64,000 nt of DNA from Shewanella fidelis ATCC BAA-318 (GCF_000518605.1 NZ_KI912460.1:296250-360249); one strand, 5' to 3'. Shown: positions 24,833 through 34,641, numbered from the stretch's first letter. The notes: generated from the letters alone by a model not told the origin. Numbers and translations are program-made.

Positions 24833-25375
24833 TTACCACATTAGATCATCAGGGATGACGTAATCGGCATATGGATCATCTTCTTCCACGACGTCAGTAT
24901 TGTCTTCTTGAGTCCAAAGATAGCCAATCCATGCTGGTACCAGCAGATTTACGCGCTCGGCTAATTTGTGTGGCACTAAATAGTTTTGCTCTTCGTGGCG
25001 TACAATGCCTAAATGGCCGTTTAGCAGCTCGCTTTGCATTTTTTCATCGACATAGATCGAATAGATTTTATTTACAAAAGTAAAGTTAAACTTAATCTCA
25101 GCATCTTTGGGTGGAGTAATAGCGAACTTTTTAAATTCAGTGACAAGTCCACGAACTAAGCCCTTCTCTGCGGCTTCGGCAAAACGTTGTTCGTTTAACT
25201 GTTTATCTTTTTCTAGTTGAGCTTGTTTTTTGGCTGCGATCTCTTGTTTTAGTGCTGCAGAACCGTCATCAACTTTCGCTTTACGATCGCGACGTTTTTG
25301 CGTTTTGGTATCTTTCACTTTTTGTTTGCTAACTAGACCCGCTTTTAATAACTGCTCTTGAAATGGGTTTGCCAT
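24833..25375 (-). CDS. yaiL: DUF2058 family protein YaiL
   Basis: The 180-residue protein starts MANPFQEQLLKAGLVSKQKV, the hallmark of the DUF2058/YaiL family described as nucleoprotein- or polynucleotide-associated. Residues 15-75 form a highly charged Lys/Gln/Glu helix likely to be a coiled coil, followed by a compact C-terminal domain with VNKIYSIYVDEKMQSELLNGHLGIVRH. The C-terminus is acidic. It is cytoplasmic and its exact function is unknown. It lies 29 bp downstream of the SDR gene on the same strand and has the strong terminator at 24771-24812. Confidence 0.9.
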   Translation of the reverse strand: MANPFQEQLLKAGLVSKQKVKDTKTQKRRDRKAKVDDGSAALKQEIAAKKQAQLEKDKQLNEQRFAEAAEKGLVRGLVTEFKKFAITPPKDAEIKFNFTFVNKIYSIYVDEKMQSELLNGHLGIVRHEEQNYLVPHKLAERVNLLVPAWIGYLWTQEDNTDVVEEDDPYADYVIPDDLMW

Positions 25376-25404
25376 ATTAATTCTCTAATCTTTAATTTAT
25401 CTGC

Positions 25405-26214
25405 TTAGCTTTTACTTTGCGCTAATTGACCAATTTCAGCCATTGCCGCTCCAGCGCCACCAAGTGACCAGCCCCCATCTACGGGTAAAACTGTACCTGT
25501 AATGTAAGACGCCATATCTGAAGCTAAAAATAATGCAGCATTAGCTACATCATTGCTATCACCGTTACGCTTTAATGGCACACTTTGGGCTACTTTTGCT
25601 TGTAACTCGGCACTAGGCGCAAGTCTATCAAACCCTTCGGTACCTGCAATAGGTCCAGGTACGATAGAGTTGATCCTGATCCCTTTACGCCCCCACTCAA
25701 TTGCTAATGTTTTAGTCAACATATCCACTCCAGCTTTGGCCGCACATACATGAACTTGCATAGGCATTGGCACATAAGCTTGAGGAGCCGAGATTTGGAT
25801 AATAGCACCGCCCTGTTGCTTCATTAACGGATAGGCTTGTTTTAGCACTTGAAAACTACCGAGTAGATCAATGTCCATTACCGACTTAAAACCATTCTCA
25901 CTCAGTTTTTCAGCCGATGCTGGAAAGTTTCCAGCTGCGCCACTAACAAGTACATCAATATGTGTAAAAGTATCTTGGATAACTGCGAAGCCCTGCTTTA
26001 ATGCATCTAAATCCCTTACATCAAAACAAGTTCCAGAATGGGTGCCTGAGGGGTTGACCTGTAATAACTCAGAAACTGCTGCATTGACTTTATCTTGGCT
26101 TCGGCTTGCAACAATCACATTAGCCCCAGCGTTGGCAAAGCGTTTGGCAATTCCAAGGTTAATACCACTGGTACCGCCAACAACTACAACGTTTTTTCCC
26201 TGATAGTCAAACAT
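25405..26214 (-). CDS. SDR oxidoreductase, 2,4-dienoyl-CoA reductase-like
   Basis: The NADP-binding motif VVVGGTSGINLGIAKRFA and the segment SGAAGNFPASAEKLSENGFKS resemble mitochondrial and peroxisomal 2,4-dienoyl-CoA reductases. The Tyr of the usual YxxxK is replaced: the lysine stands in HVCAAKAG and the nearest Tyr is 13 residues before it, as in dienoyl-CoA reductases where a displaced Tyr serves. It would reduce the double bond of 2,4-dienoyl-CoA during unsaturated fatty acid breakdown. The iron-sulphur FadH encoded at 46.5-48.5 kb does the same job by another mechanism. It probably forms a unit with yaiL. Confidence 0.82.
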   Translation of the reverse strand: MFDYQGKNVVVVGGTSGINLGIAKRFANAGANVIVASRSQDKVNAAVSELLQVNPSGTHSGTCFDVRDLDALKQGFAVIQDTFTHIDVLVSGAAGNFPASAEKLSENGFKSVMDIDLLGSFQVLKQAYPLMKQQGGAIIQISAPQAYVPMPMQVHVCAAKAGVDMLTKTLAIEWGRKGIRINSIVPGPIAGTEGFDRLAPSAELQAKVAQSVPLKRNGDSNDVANAALFLASDMASYITGTVLPVDGGWSLGGAGAAMAEIGQLAQSKS

Positions 26215-26328
26215 GGTTCCATTTATCCTTATAGGTTAGCGCTTTAGATTAAACTCAATGAAAAACCTTTCAGGTAATTCACTAAGCTTCGTTCTCTTTT
26301 ATGCACTAACCTACTCGGCTAAATTGGA

Positions 26329-27024
26329 TTACGCAATCGTTTGGTGAATTGCTTGTAACGCTTTTAATGGATCTGCCGCTTTAGTAATCGGGCGACCGAT
26401 AACTAAATAGTCAGAACCTGCGGCTAGCGCTTGTGGCGGAGTCATGACTCGATGCTGATCCCCATTATCACTTCCTACAGGACGAATACCCGGTGTGATC
26501 AATTTAAAATCTTGACCAAATTCTGACTTGAGTAAGCTAGACTCCTGAGCGGAACATACAACACCGTCAAGGCCGGCTTGTTTAGTTAAAGCAGCTAATC
26601 GTAAAACGTGTTCAGAAGCAGGAACATTGATACCTAACAGTTTCAGCTCTTCATCGCTCATTGATGTTAATACGGTAACTGCGATTAAAAGCGGTGCTTT
26701 ATCGCCATAAGGCTCTAGCGCACGTTTAGCAGCTTCCATCATAGCTAAACCGCCAGTAGCATGAATGTTTGTCATCCAAACTCCTAACTCTGCTGCAGCT
26801 GCAACTGCTTTAGCTACTGTGTTAGGAATATCATGAAATTTAAGATCGAGGAATAATTCGAAACCACGGCTATGAATATCTGTAACTAACTGCGGTCCAA
26901 ACAGCGTAAACATCTCTTTGCCCACCTTTAGGCGGCACATACTCGGGTCTAATTGATCGATAAGCTGCAAAGCATCTTTTTTATTATCATAGTCTAAGGC
27001 AACTAAAATAGGCTTGTCAGTCAT
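26329..27024 (-). CDS. pyrF: Orotidine 5'-phosphate decarboxylase
   Basis: PyrF converts OMP to UMP, the last step of de novo pyrimidine synthesis. The sequence has ALDYDNKKDAL at the N-terminus, the catalytic FLDLKFHDIPNTV (Asp-x-Lys-x-x-Asp), the VVCSAQE strand and the phosphate-binding TPGIRP and GRPIT motifs. At 231 residues it is full length. It closes a gene run that starts with cmk; lapB lies 55 bp upstream, the same order as yciS-yciM-pyrF in E. coli. Confidence 0.97.
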   Translation of the reverse strand: MTDKPILVALDYDNKKDALQLIDQLDPSMCRLKVGKEMFTLFGPQLVTDIHSRGFELFLDLKFHDIPNTVAKAVAAAAELGVWMTNIHATGGLAMMEAAKRALEPYGDKAPLLIAVTVLTSMSDEELKLLGINVPASEHVLRLAALTKQAGLDGVVCSAQESSLLKSEFGQDFKLITPGIRPVGSDNGDQHRVMTPPQALAAGSDYLVIGRPITKAADPLKALQAIHQTIA

Positions 27025-27079
27025 TGTTTCTCCAATCGCTTTGCGGGGTAATATTAGGTTTTTATATAGTGGTGGCCGA

Positions 27080-28240
27080 CTATTCGCCGTCCAATCCTCT
27101 AATTCTTTTTATGCTGCCCCACTGTTTACACGAAGGGCAGTGCCAATAAAGTCTATGGGATGGAAAACCGCATTCTCGACAGCGGTATCCAGGTCGGTAC
27201 TTTATTTGTTGTTCTACAAGCTGTTCCAGCATGGTTAAGCTCTTCTTAGCTTGCCCTTCTTCAGCTTGTAATAAATGCATTTTCATTAAATGCTGGAAGC
27301 TTTTCATGGTTGGATGCCTAATTAGGCCTTCCATGATTAGCTTTTCTGCATCTTTGATATCACCTTGAGCAATCATATGCTGTGCTAGTGTAATCGTGAC
27401 GCTTGCACCGGCACCTTTCTCTATCGCCTCACGTAATAATTCTTGATAACCGATACAATCGTCTGATAATAGATAAGTCTGTTTGGCTGTAGCTAATACA
27501 TCGGTAAACAGATCGATATCTGTAGCAAGTAACTTTTCAATTGCTTGTTTACAAGATTTGTAATCTTCTTGTGCAAGGTACTGCTCGGCAATAGTCAGTA
27601 ATGCTCTGCTACATTGATTATCTTGCTTAATCGCTGATTGTAAGTACTTTAACTTAAGCGCATTTTCATTGGTCTCGTTCGCGAGTTCACAATAAAAATG
27701 TGCGGTTTCATGTTTAAGTTCTGTTTGGCGCTTACGCTTGAGTTTTTTAATGATATCGATGGCTTTTTGCCAATCTTTAGTCACTTGATAAATAGCAATC
27801 AACTGGGTTTCAGCTTCTTCGCTATGGTCATCTTGACTCACTAAGTTGATGAATATTTCTTCTGCGCGGTCGTAGAAACCGGCGGCAAGGTAATCTTTAC
27901 CCAGTTCCATCATGGCAATGTCTCTTTGCTCTGTGGTTAAACTGGGTCTTGCGATCAGGTTTTGATGGATACGGATTGAGCGATCGACTTCACCACGTTT
28001 ACGAAATAATGACCCTAATGACAGGTGGGTATCTATGGTCTCGTCGTCAACATCAAGCATAGAGATAAAAAGATCGACCGCCTTATCAGATTCATTAGAA
28101 AGCAGAAAATTAAGCCCGGTAAAGTAATCACGGCTTAACTGCTTACGTTGATTAGTTTGTTTTTGCCTGACACTCCTGCGGCCCATATACCAGCCATAAC
28201 CGGCTGCTATAGGAAGAAGCAGAAAGAGGATTTCTAACAT
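27080..28240 (-). CDS. lapB: LapB (YciM), regulator of lipopolysaccharide synthesis
   Basis: LapB is an inner-membrane TPR protein that presents LpxC to FtsH and so controls LPS amount. The 386-residue protein has an N-terminal membrane anchor (MLEILFLLLPIAAGYGWYMG), then TPR repeats from about residue 40 to 350, and a C-terminal rubredoxin-type zinc site CRECG...CPSC. The start lies one base after the lapA stop, so the two are translationally coupled. Confidence 0.96.
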   Translation of the reverse strand: MLEILFLLLPIAAGYGWYMGRRSVRQKQTNQRKQLSRDYFTGLNFLLSNESDKAVDLFISMLDVDDETIDTHLSLGSLFRKRGEVDRSIRIHQNLIARPSLTTEQRDIAMMELGKDYLAAGFYDRAEEIFINLVSQDDHSEEAETQLIAIYQVTKDWQKAIDIIKKLKRKRQTELKHETAHFYCELANETNENALKLKYLQSAIKQDNQCSRALLTIAEQYLAQEDYKSCKQAIEKLLATDIDLFTDVLATAKQTYLLSDDCIGYQELLREAIEKGAGASVTITLAQHMIAQGDIKDAEKLIMEGLIRHPTMKSFQHLMKMHLLQAEEGQAKKSLTMLEQLVEQQIKYRPGYRCRECGFPSHRLYWHCPSCKQWGSIKRIRGLDGE

Positions 28241-28241
28241 A

Positions 28242-28583
28242 TTAAGCGTCTACTTCGTTATTACTGTGTTGGGTGATCTGTTTTTTTGACGGTTCCTCAA
28301 TTACCATCGTTTGGTCTATCTTAGCCTCAGCGAGTGCCAATTGCTTTCTATTGCGACGTAACGCGAGTTTTAAGCCTGCGATATGATACATAGCAAATAT
28401 CCAGCTCAATAAGAAACCAGCAAGAAATACACAAGCAAGTACCACTGGCAGTCTAAACTCTCCCTGAGCAACAAAGTAACTTATCGTAACGATCTGTTCA
28501 TTACGCGCTCCAAAAATTAGCGCCAATATGAAAAGTACAGCGACAAAAAAGGCAATGATAAATGACTTCACGTTAAGCTCCAT
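28242..28583 (-). CDS. lapA: LapA (YciS), DUF1049 membrane protein
   Basis: The 113-residue protein has two transmembrane helices (about 6-24 and 45-67) with the short loop ARNEQIVTISYFVAQGEFRLP between them, then a basic cytoplasmic tail rich in Arg and Lys. It is the usual partner of LapB in LPS homeostasis and directly precedes lapB in the same operon. Confidence 0.94.
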   Translation of the reverse strand: MELNVKSFIIAFFVAVLFILALIFGARNEQIVTISYFVAQGEFRLPVVLACVFLAGFLLSWIFAMYHIAGLKLALRRNRKQLALAEAKIDQTMVIEEPSKKQITQHSNNEVDA

Positions 28584-28657
28584 TGAACGCGTGGGTAAGC
28601 TTTGATTATCTAAGAAAATGAGTGAACTAGCTAGCTATACCTAAGTTTTAGATATAA

Positions 28658-28682
28658 AAAAGCCTCCTAATGGAGGCTTTTA
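28658..28682 (-). terminator. Intrinsic terminator after ihfB
   Basis: A 10-bp stem AAAAGCCTCC/GGAGGCTTTT with a TAAT loop, T-run on the minus strand. It separates rpsA-ihfB from lapAB. Confidence 0.92.
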
Positions 28683-28694
28683 ATACAATGTAAA

Positions 28695-28982
28695 TTACGC
28701 GTTAATTGCATCAACACGTTCGCGCAGTTCTTTGCCTGGTTTAAAGTGCGGTACGTACTTGCCTTCCAATTCAACTGAAGTACCAGTTTTTGGGTTACGG
28801 CCAGTGCGTGGTGCACGATAATGAAGAGAAAAACTACCAAATCCGCGGATCTCAATACGATCTCCACCTTCTAATGTTTCGGCCATTTGCTCCAACATTT
28901 CTTTGATAGCTGCTTCCACTTCTTTCGCAGACAGCTGCGACTGCCTAGTGGCAAGTTTTTCGATTAGCTCGGATTTAGTCAT
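28695..28982 (-). CDS. ihfB: Integration host factor subunit beta
   Basis: IHF-beta pairs with IHF-alpha to bend DNA at specific sites. The 95-residue product starts MTKSELIEKLATRQ and has the DNA-intercalating arm RGFGSFSLHYRAPRTGRNPKTG. I placed the start at ATG 28982, with GAGGG six bases upstream; the longer frame has a 12-residue extension outside the family. It sits behind rpsA, as in most gammaproteobacteria. Confidence 0.97.
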   Translation of the reverse strand: MTKSELIEKLATRQSQLSAKEVEAAIKEMLEQMAETLEGGDRIEIRGFGSFSLHYRAPRTGRNPKTGTSVELEGKYVPHFKPGKELRERVDAINA

Positions 28983-29023
28983 CCTATACCCTCTATTTAT
29001 CAAGCCAAACACAGTCACCTTTT

Positions 29024-29041
29024 AGGGGCGCAAGCACCCCT
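29024..29041 (-). other. Intercistronic hairpin between rpsA and ihfB
   Basis: AGGGG and CCCCT pair, with inner GC/GC pairs and one mismatch, in the 73-bp gap. No T-run, so probably an mRNA-stabilising or processing structure. Confidence 0.5.
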
Positions 29042-29055
29042 GAACTTCAAGGCGA

Positions 29056-30723
29056 TTATTTACGAGCTGCTTTGAACGCTTCAGCCATTGCGCTGCTCAT
29101 AGCAACGTCATCTTGCTTGTTCAAGCTAGCCATTGCTTCTTTCTCTTCAGCTTCATCCTTAGCACGGATAGATAGGCTGATGGTGCGGTTCTTACGATCT
29201 ACACCCATGAACTTAGATTCAACTTTGTCACCTACAGAGTAAACTGTAGATGCATCTTCGATGCGCTCACGAGAGATATCTGAAACGCGAAGGTAACCTT
29301 CAACAGTCTCAGCTAGTTCAATTGTAACACCTTTTGCGTCAACTGCAGTAACAACACCATTTACTACAACACCTTTCTTCTTGTCAGCAAGGTATGCATT
29401 GAATGGATCGTCTTCAGTTTGCTTAACGCCTAAGCTGATACGCTCACGCTCTGGGTCTACAGATAGAACTACAGCGTGGATTTCGTCGCCTTTCTTGTAT
29501 TCAGCAACTGCGTCTTCGCCAGTACCATTCCAAGAAATGTCAGAAAGGTGAACTAGACCGTCGATGCCGCCGTCAAGACCGATGAAGATACCGAAGTCAG
29601 TGATAGACTTGATCTTACCAGAAACTTTGTCGCCCTTGTTGAAACGCTCAGCGAAATCATCCCATGGGTTAGTCTTACATTGCTTAAGACCTAGAGAAAT
29701 ACGACGACGCTCTTCATCGATGTCTAGAACTAGAACTTCAACCTCATCACCTAGGTTAACAACCTTAGATGGGTGGATGTTCTTGTTAGTCCAATCCATT
29801 TCAGAAACGTGAACAAGACCTTCAACGCCTTCTTCGATTTCAACGAAACAACCGTAGTCAGTTAGGTTAGTTACGCGACCAGTTAAACGTGTGTTTTCTG
29901 GGTAGCGCTTGCTGATTTCTAACCATGGATCTTCGCCAAGTTGCTTAAGACCTAGTGATACGCGTGTACGCTCACGGTCATACTTAAGAACTTTAACGTT
30001 GATTTCGTCACCAACATTAACGATTTCAGATGGGTGCTTAACACGCTTCCAAGCCATATCAGTGATATGTAGAAGACCGTCAACACCGCCAAGATCAACG
30101 AACGCACCGTAGTCAGTAAGGTTCTTAACGATACCTTTAACTGATTGACCTTCTTGAAGGTTCTCAAGAAGAGCATCACGCTCTGCGCTGCTTTCAGATT
30201 CGATAACTGCACGACGAGAAACAACAACGTTGTTACGCTTCTGGTCAAGCTTGATAACTTTGAATTCTAATTCTTTGTTTTCTAGGTGAGCTGTGTCGCG
30301 AACTGGGCGAACGTCAACTAGAGAACCTGGTAGGAATGCACGGATACCGTTTAATTCAACAGTGAAACCGCCTTTAACCTTACCATTGATGATACCGATA
30401 ACAGTTTCAGCATCTTCGTACGCTTTTTCTAGAACGATCCAAGCTTCGTGACGCTTAGCTTTCTCACGAGAAAGTTGAGTTTCACCGAAACCATCTTCAA
30501 CAGAGTCAAGAGCTACGTCAACTTCGTCGCCAACTGCGATTTCTAGAGCGCCTTGAGCGTTCTTGAACTGTTCAGCTGGGATTGGGCTTTCAGACTTAAG
30601 ACCTGCGTCAACTAGTACCATACCGTTTTCGATGGCTACAACTACACCACGTACGATAGAACCAGGACGGAATTCAAGTTCATTAAGGGATTGTTCAAAT
30701 AGATCAGCAAAAGATTCAGTCAT
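29056..30723 (-). CDS. rpsA: 30S ribosomal protein S1
   Basis: S1 melts and anchors mRNA on the 30S subunit. The 555-residue product contains six S1 (OB-fold) repeats; the repeated signatures GAFVDLGGVDGLLHITDMAW, GCFVEIEEGVEGLVHVSEMDW and GIFIGLDGGIDGLVHLSDISW are obvious. Length matches E. coli S1 (557). It lies between cmk and ihfB in the conserved order. As in other gammaproteobacteria it is expected to repress its own translation through the leader. Confidence 0.98.
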   Translation of the reverse strand: MTESFADLFEQSLNELEFRPGSIVRGVVVAIENGMVLVDAGLKSESPIPAEQFKNAQGALEIAVGDEVDVALDSVEDGFGETQLSREKAKRHEAWIVLEKAYEDAETVIGIINGKVKGGFTVELNGIRAFLPGSLVDVRPVRDTAHLENKELEFKVIKLDQKRNNVVVSRRAVIESESSAERDALLENLQEGQSVKGIVKNLTDYGAFVDLGGVDGLLHITDMAWKRVKHPSEIVNVGDEINVKVLKYDRERTRVSLGLKQLGEDPWLEISKRYPENTRLTGRVTNLTDYGCFVEIEEGVEGLVHVSEMDWTNKNIHPSKVVNLGDEVEVLVLDIDEERRRISLGLKQCKTNPWDDFAERFNKGDKVSGKIKSITDFGIFIGLDGGIDGLVHLSDISWNGTGEDAVAEYKKGDEIHAVVLSVDPERERISLGVKQTEDDPFNAYLADKKKGVVVNGVVTAVDAKGVTIELAETVEGYLRVSDISRERIEDASTVYSVGDKVESKFMGVDRKNRTISLSIRAKDEAEEKEAMASLNKQDDVAMSSAMAEAFKAARK

Positions 30724-30821
30724 GTTTAAGTTACTTTCTTTAAATAAACCACGGACCTTCCTGGACGTGGAGTCAGATTAATAATTCGTCCCTTCCATGA
30801 AACGAATAGTTAAGTACCGGC

Positions 30822-31514
30822 TTACGCCTGTACTTGGAGCTTTTGTTGAATATGAGTTAGCGCCATAGCTAACACATCTTCAATATTAATATTGGTCGTA
30901 TCGATAACCAAAGCATCTTCGGCAGGCACCAAAGGAGCGACACTACGATTCATATCGCGGTCGTCACGCTCTTTAATCTCAGACAAAAGTTGATCGATAT
31001 TAACATCGAAGCCCTTGTCCTGCAACTGATTATAGCGTCTTTGGGCTCTTTCTTCCGCTGATGCGGTTAAATAAAGTTTTACTGGTGTATTTGGAAATAC
31101 AACCGTTCCCATATCACGACCATCAGCAATCAAACCCGGTGCTTCGGCAAAAGCACGCTGACGACGTAATAAGGCTTCTCTTACACGAGGAAATGCCGCC
31201 ACTTTGGAGGCCGCATTTGAGCATTCTTGGCTGCGTATCGTTAGCGACACGTCTTCGCCTTCAAGTACAACTTTAATCCCTTTACCTTCACTGCTTGTTA
31301 TAAATTGCACATCTAAATGTGCTGCAAGTAAAGTTAATGATTCTTCATTATCTAGCTCTACATTATGGTGAATAGCAGCTAAGGCTAATACACGGTATAT
31401 CGCACCACTGTCTAATAACTTGAAGCCTAAACGCTCTGCAAGCAATTGACTAATAGTACCTTTTCCCGCACCGCTTGGGCCGTCAACAGTGACAACAGGC
31501 GCCCTTTCTGACAT
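30822..31514 (-). CDS. cmk: Cytidylate kinase
   Basis: Cmk phosphorylates CMP and dCMP. The P-loop is VDGPSGAGKGT, followed by LLDSGAIYR and the catalytic IADGRDMGTVVFP; RDDRDMNR lies near the LID. The start ATG at 31514 has GGAGG five bases upstream, giving 230 residues; the longer in-frame extension has no family match. It is followed by rpsA after 98 bp. Confidence 0.97.
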   Translation of the reverse strand: MSERAPVVTVDGPSGAGKGTISQLLAERLGFKLLDSGAIYRVLALAAIHHNVELDNEESLTLLAAHLDVQFITSSEGKGIKVVLEGEDVSLTIRSQECSNAASKVAAFPRVREALLRRQRAFAEAPGLIADGRDMGTVVFPNTPVKLYLTASAEERAQRRYNQLQDKGFDVNIDQLLSEIKERDDRDMNRSVAPLVPAEDALVIDTTNINIEDVLAMALTHIQQKLQVQA

Positions 31515-31639
31515 AAAATCCTCCACAAGAAATTGCATCTTCCTTGATATAACCGAAAAATGAGCGCGCGCATTATAAACCATGTAATGTAAGAAAGCGG
31601 CAAAAACTTCAAATAATCGCGAGCTTGGTTCAGTAAAAT

Positions 31640-31665
31640 GTCAGGTTACGTAGCTGTAACCTGAC
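31640..31665 (-). terminator. Hairpin after aroA
   Basis: A perfect 10-bp stem GTCAGGTTAC/GTAACCTGAC with a GTAGCT loop; on the minus strand ATTTTAC follows. Probably terminates aroA, with a weak T-run. Confidence 0.7.
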
Positions 31666-31688
31666 CAAACATCACCTGTTAGAAAGGA

Positions 31689-32975
31689 TTAAGCCTGTTG
31701 AGACAGTGCGCTAAATTGCTTGAAATAGTCGGGGAATGTTTTTGAAGTACACTCAGGCTCATTGATGGTAATACCACAATCAGCAAAAGCCAGCATCGAA
31801 AAGCACATTGCCATTCTATGGTCATTATAGGTGTCAATTGCAGCAGTATTTAACTGCTCTGGTGGAGTAACACTAATATAATCATGGCCTTCATCAACAA
31901 TCGCCCCTACTTTTCTAAGCTCAGTTGCCATTGCAGCTAAACGGTCCGTTTCTTTAATCCGCCAGTTATAGATATTGCGAATATGGGTGGTTCCGGTTGC
32001 AAATAACGCGGCGGTGGCGATAGTCATGGCTGCATCTGGTATATGATTCATATCGAGGTCGACAGCAGTCAATTTGGCTTTTCTAGCAATAATGTAATCG
32101 TCGCCCCACTCTATTTCAGCGCCCATCTTCTCAAGCACATCAGCAAATTTAACGTCACCTTGAATAGATAGTTTGCCAACCCCAGTGACTTTAACCTCAC
32201 CACCTTGAATTGCGCCGGCAGCTAAGAAGTACGATGCCGATGATGCGTCACCTTCAACAAGTACTTTGCCCGGTGATTGGTAACTTTGTCCGGCTTGGAT
32301 AACGAACGACTGATAATCGTTGTTTTGTACTTTTACACCAAATTGTTTCATTAGTGCCAAGGTAATATCAATATAAGGTTTAGAGACTAATTCACCTTTG
32401 ATCTTGATATTAACATCTCCTTGAGCCAAAGGAGCTACCATAAGAAGCGCTGTTAAAAATTGACTAGATAGATCGCCTGCAATCTCAACATCACCACCGT
32501 TGAGGCCTGTAGAAGTTATACTTAACGGTGGAAAACCTTCATTTTTTAGATAAGTAACATCTGCCCCCAATTGTCGCAGCGCATCAACTAAATCTCCAAT
32601 CGGCCTTTCTTCCATGCGAGGTTCACCTGTTAACGTAAACTCGCCTTGCCCCAGAGTTAGCGCTGCGCATAACGGACGCATTGCTGTACCAGCATTACCT
32701 AAAAATAATGTTTGTGCATCAGCGGCATTCAAAGGCCCAGCTAGACCTTCTAACTCACACACAGTGTTGTTTTCTGAAAGACGGTAATTAACGCCTAACT
32801 GCTTTAATGACGCCAACATATAACGAATATCATCAGAATCGAGCAGATTGGTCAGTGTCGTGGTGCCTTTGGCAAGGGTTGCTAATAATAGCGCTCGATT
32901 TGAAATACTTTTTGAACCTGGAATATTAATGGTTCCAGATACTTTACTGATGGGCTCTATGCGTAATTGATTCAT
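31689..32975 (-). CDS. aroA: 3-phosphoshikimate 1-carboxyvinyltransferase (EPSP synthase, class I)
   Basis: AroA joins shikimate 3-phosphate and phosphoenolpyruvate in aromatic amino acid synthesis. Marker segments are PGSKSISNRALLLA at the N-terminus, LFLGNAGTAMRPLCAAL (the glyphosate-sensitive class I form with the Gly-Asn-Ala-Gly-Thr-Ala-x-Arg loop), GEPRMEERPIGDLV and DTYNDHRMAMCF. The 428 residues make a full-length enzyme. In E. coli aroA follows serC directly; here an oppositely oriented aminotransferase gene separates them. Confidence 0.97.
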   Translation of the reverse strand: MNQLRIEPISKVSGTINIPGSKSISNRALLLATLAKGTTTLTNLLDSDDIRYMLASLKQLGVNYRLSENNTVCELEGLAGPLNAADAQTLFLGNAGTAMRPLCAALTLGQGEFTLTGEPRMEERPIGDLVDALRQLGADVTYLKNEGFPPLSITSTGLNGGDVEIAGDLSSQFLTALLMVAPLAQGDVNIKIKGELVSKPYIDITLALMKQFGVKVQNNDYQSFVIQAGQSYQSPGKVLVEGDASSASYFLAAGAIQGGEVKVTGVGKLSIQGDVKFADVLEKMGAEIEWGDDYIIARKAKLTAVDLDMNHIPDAAMTIATAALFATGTTHIRNIYNWRIKETDRLAAMATELRKVGAIVDEGHDYISVTPPEQLNTAAIDTYNDHRMAMCFSMLAFADCGITINEPECTSKTFPDYFKQFSALSQQA

Positions 32976-33414
32976 TGCGTACTTCTTATTATGGCTGCAG
33001 GAGTCAAACTCACCTGCGGGTTAACAGTAGATGTTCATGCTAGATGACTTGGACAATTTGGTGGTTTTCCCAGCAAATTTTTGATCACCACGACAAAGTG
33101 ATCATCATTTCGCGATTGTTTGAACTTCGTAGTAATAAAATTACTCATTGGCGCACAGGTTTCAACACTTTTTTACTAAAACGACCCCTTAATACCCAAA
33201 TTATGCTCAAGTTGGAAAAATATGGAGTTAAACTTAATTTGTTTGAAACCCGTTAATCGGGCTTAATATGTACTATGGAATGAAAAATTTCCAAAAGAAT
33301 TATTGATTAAAATGTAAAGCAGCGCTGTTCATCCTTGGCTTAATTACGTTAATCTAACTTCATAATGAGAAACGGCTAATCGACAGCCGAACACAATAAA
33401 AGGTAAATGGAGCC
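32976..33414. promoter_or_regulatory. Divergent promoter region between aroA and an aminotransferase gene
   Basis: The 439 bp contain the inverted repeat TGATCAC-9 bp-GTGATCA (33082-33104), a candidate operator. A 70-codon frame at 33044-33256 crosses this repeat, has no ribosome binding site and no recognisable family, and is not accepted as a gene. Confidence 0.45.
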
Positions 33415-34608
33415 ATGTTTAACAAATTGACCGCTATGCCTGCCGATCCTATCTTAGGCTTGCTGACGAAGTACCGCGAAGATCCTCACTCACAAAAAGT
33501 CGACTTAGGAGTTGGCGTTTACAAAGATGAAGCAGGACACACCCCTATTCTTACTTGTGTGAAGAAAGCTGAAAAGTTCCGTTTAGATACTGAGTCAACC
33601 AAAGTTTACATCGGCCCTACTGGTTCAGCTGACTTCAATCAATTAATGTCAGAACTAGCATTTGGTAGCGACCATCCTGCACTGCTAGCAAATAGAGTAC
33701 GCACCGTATCAACCCCGGGGGGAACAGGTGCATTAAGAGTTGCAGCTGATTTCATTAAACGTTGCAACCCTAACGCAACTCTTTGGGTAAGCGATCCTAC
33801 ATGGGCTAATCACACAGGTTTGTTTGAGGCGGCTGGAATTACGGTTAAAACTTACCCTTATTATGATTACGATAATAAGAGATTAAAGTTTGATGAAATG
33901 AAAACAGCACTGAGTTCAATCAGTGCAGATGACGTTGTATTGCTACACGCTTGTTGCCACAACCCTAGTGGAATGGACTTAACCAACGAACAGTGGGACG
34001 AGATCATTGCAATCATCGCTAATCAAGGCTTTACCCCACTAATAGACATGGCATACCAAGGTTTTGGTGTAGGTGTTGATGAGGACGCTTACGGCGTTCG
34101 AAACATGGCTGCCGCAGTGGACACCATGATTCTGTGTAGCTCGTGCTCGAAAAACTTTGGCTTGTACCGTGAACGTATCGGTGCCTGCACCATTATCGGT
34201 AAGGATGCAGCTCGCTCTGACATCGCATTTTCAGTTCTACTTTATGTCGTTCGCTGTATTTATTCTATGCCGCCAGCTCATGGTGCGGCAATTGTTGAAA
34301 CTATTTTAGGTTCTGAAACATTAAAACAAGAGTGGCTAGCCGAGCTAACAGAGATGCGAGAACGCATCAATGGTAATCGCGCTATGCTCGTAGCTAAGCT
34401 CAAAGAAAAAGGCGTTCAGCAGAATTTTGACTTTATAGCAGAGCAAAAAGGCATGTTTTCTTTCCTAGGCATAACGCCAGATCAAGTGGCTGAATTACAA
34501 CAGCATTACAGTGTATATATGGTTGATTCAAGCCGGATCAGTATAGCCGGTATTGGCCATGGTAATGTCGATTACTTAGCAGAATCTATTGCTAAAGTAA
34601 TTTGCTAA
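33415..34608 (+). CDS. Aromatic amino acid/aspartate aminotransferase (AspC/TyrB type)
   Basis: This PLP enzyme transfers amino groups between glutamate and oxaloacetate or aromatic 2-oxo acids. The 397 residues include VDLGVGVYKDEAG, HACCHNPSGMDLT (with the conserved Asn), DMAYQGFG and the PLP lysine in CSSCSKNFGLYRERIG. AspC and TyrB cannot be separated by eye. The gene sits between aroA and serC, which suits an aromatic role, and it is convergent with serC. Confidence 0.93.
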   Translation: MFNKLTAMPADPILGLLTKYREDPHSQKVDLGVGVYKDEAGHTPILTCVKKAEKFRLDTESTKVYIGPTGSADFNQLMSELAFGSDHPALLANRVRTVSTPGGTGALRVAADFIKRCNPNATLWVSDPTWANHTGLFEAAGITVKTYPYYDYDNKRLKFDEMKTALSSISADDVVLLHACCHNPSGMDLTNEQWDEIIAIIANQGFTPLIDMAYQGFGVGVDEDAYGVRNMAAAVDTMILCSSCSKNFGLYRERIGACTIIGKDAARSDIAFSVLLYVVRCIYSMPPAHGAAIVETILGSETLKQEWLAELTEMRERINGNRAMLVAKLKEKGVQQNFDFIAEQKGMFSFLGITPDQVAELQQHYSVYMVDSSRISIAGIGHGNVDYLAESIAKVIC

Positions 34609-34641
34609 ACATCGCTCTGATTGGTGCCTTATCCACCTAAT

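Noticed and set aside
33044..33256. 70-codon frame upstream of the aminotransferase gene
   Set aside because: No ribosome binding site, no recognisable family, and it runs through an operator-like inverted repeat in a divergent promoter region.
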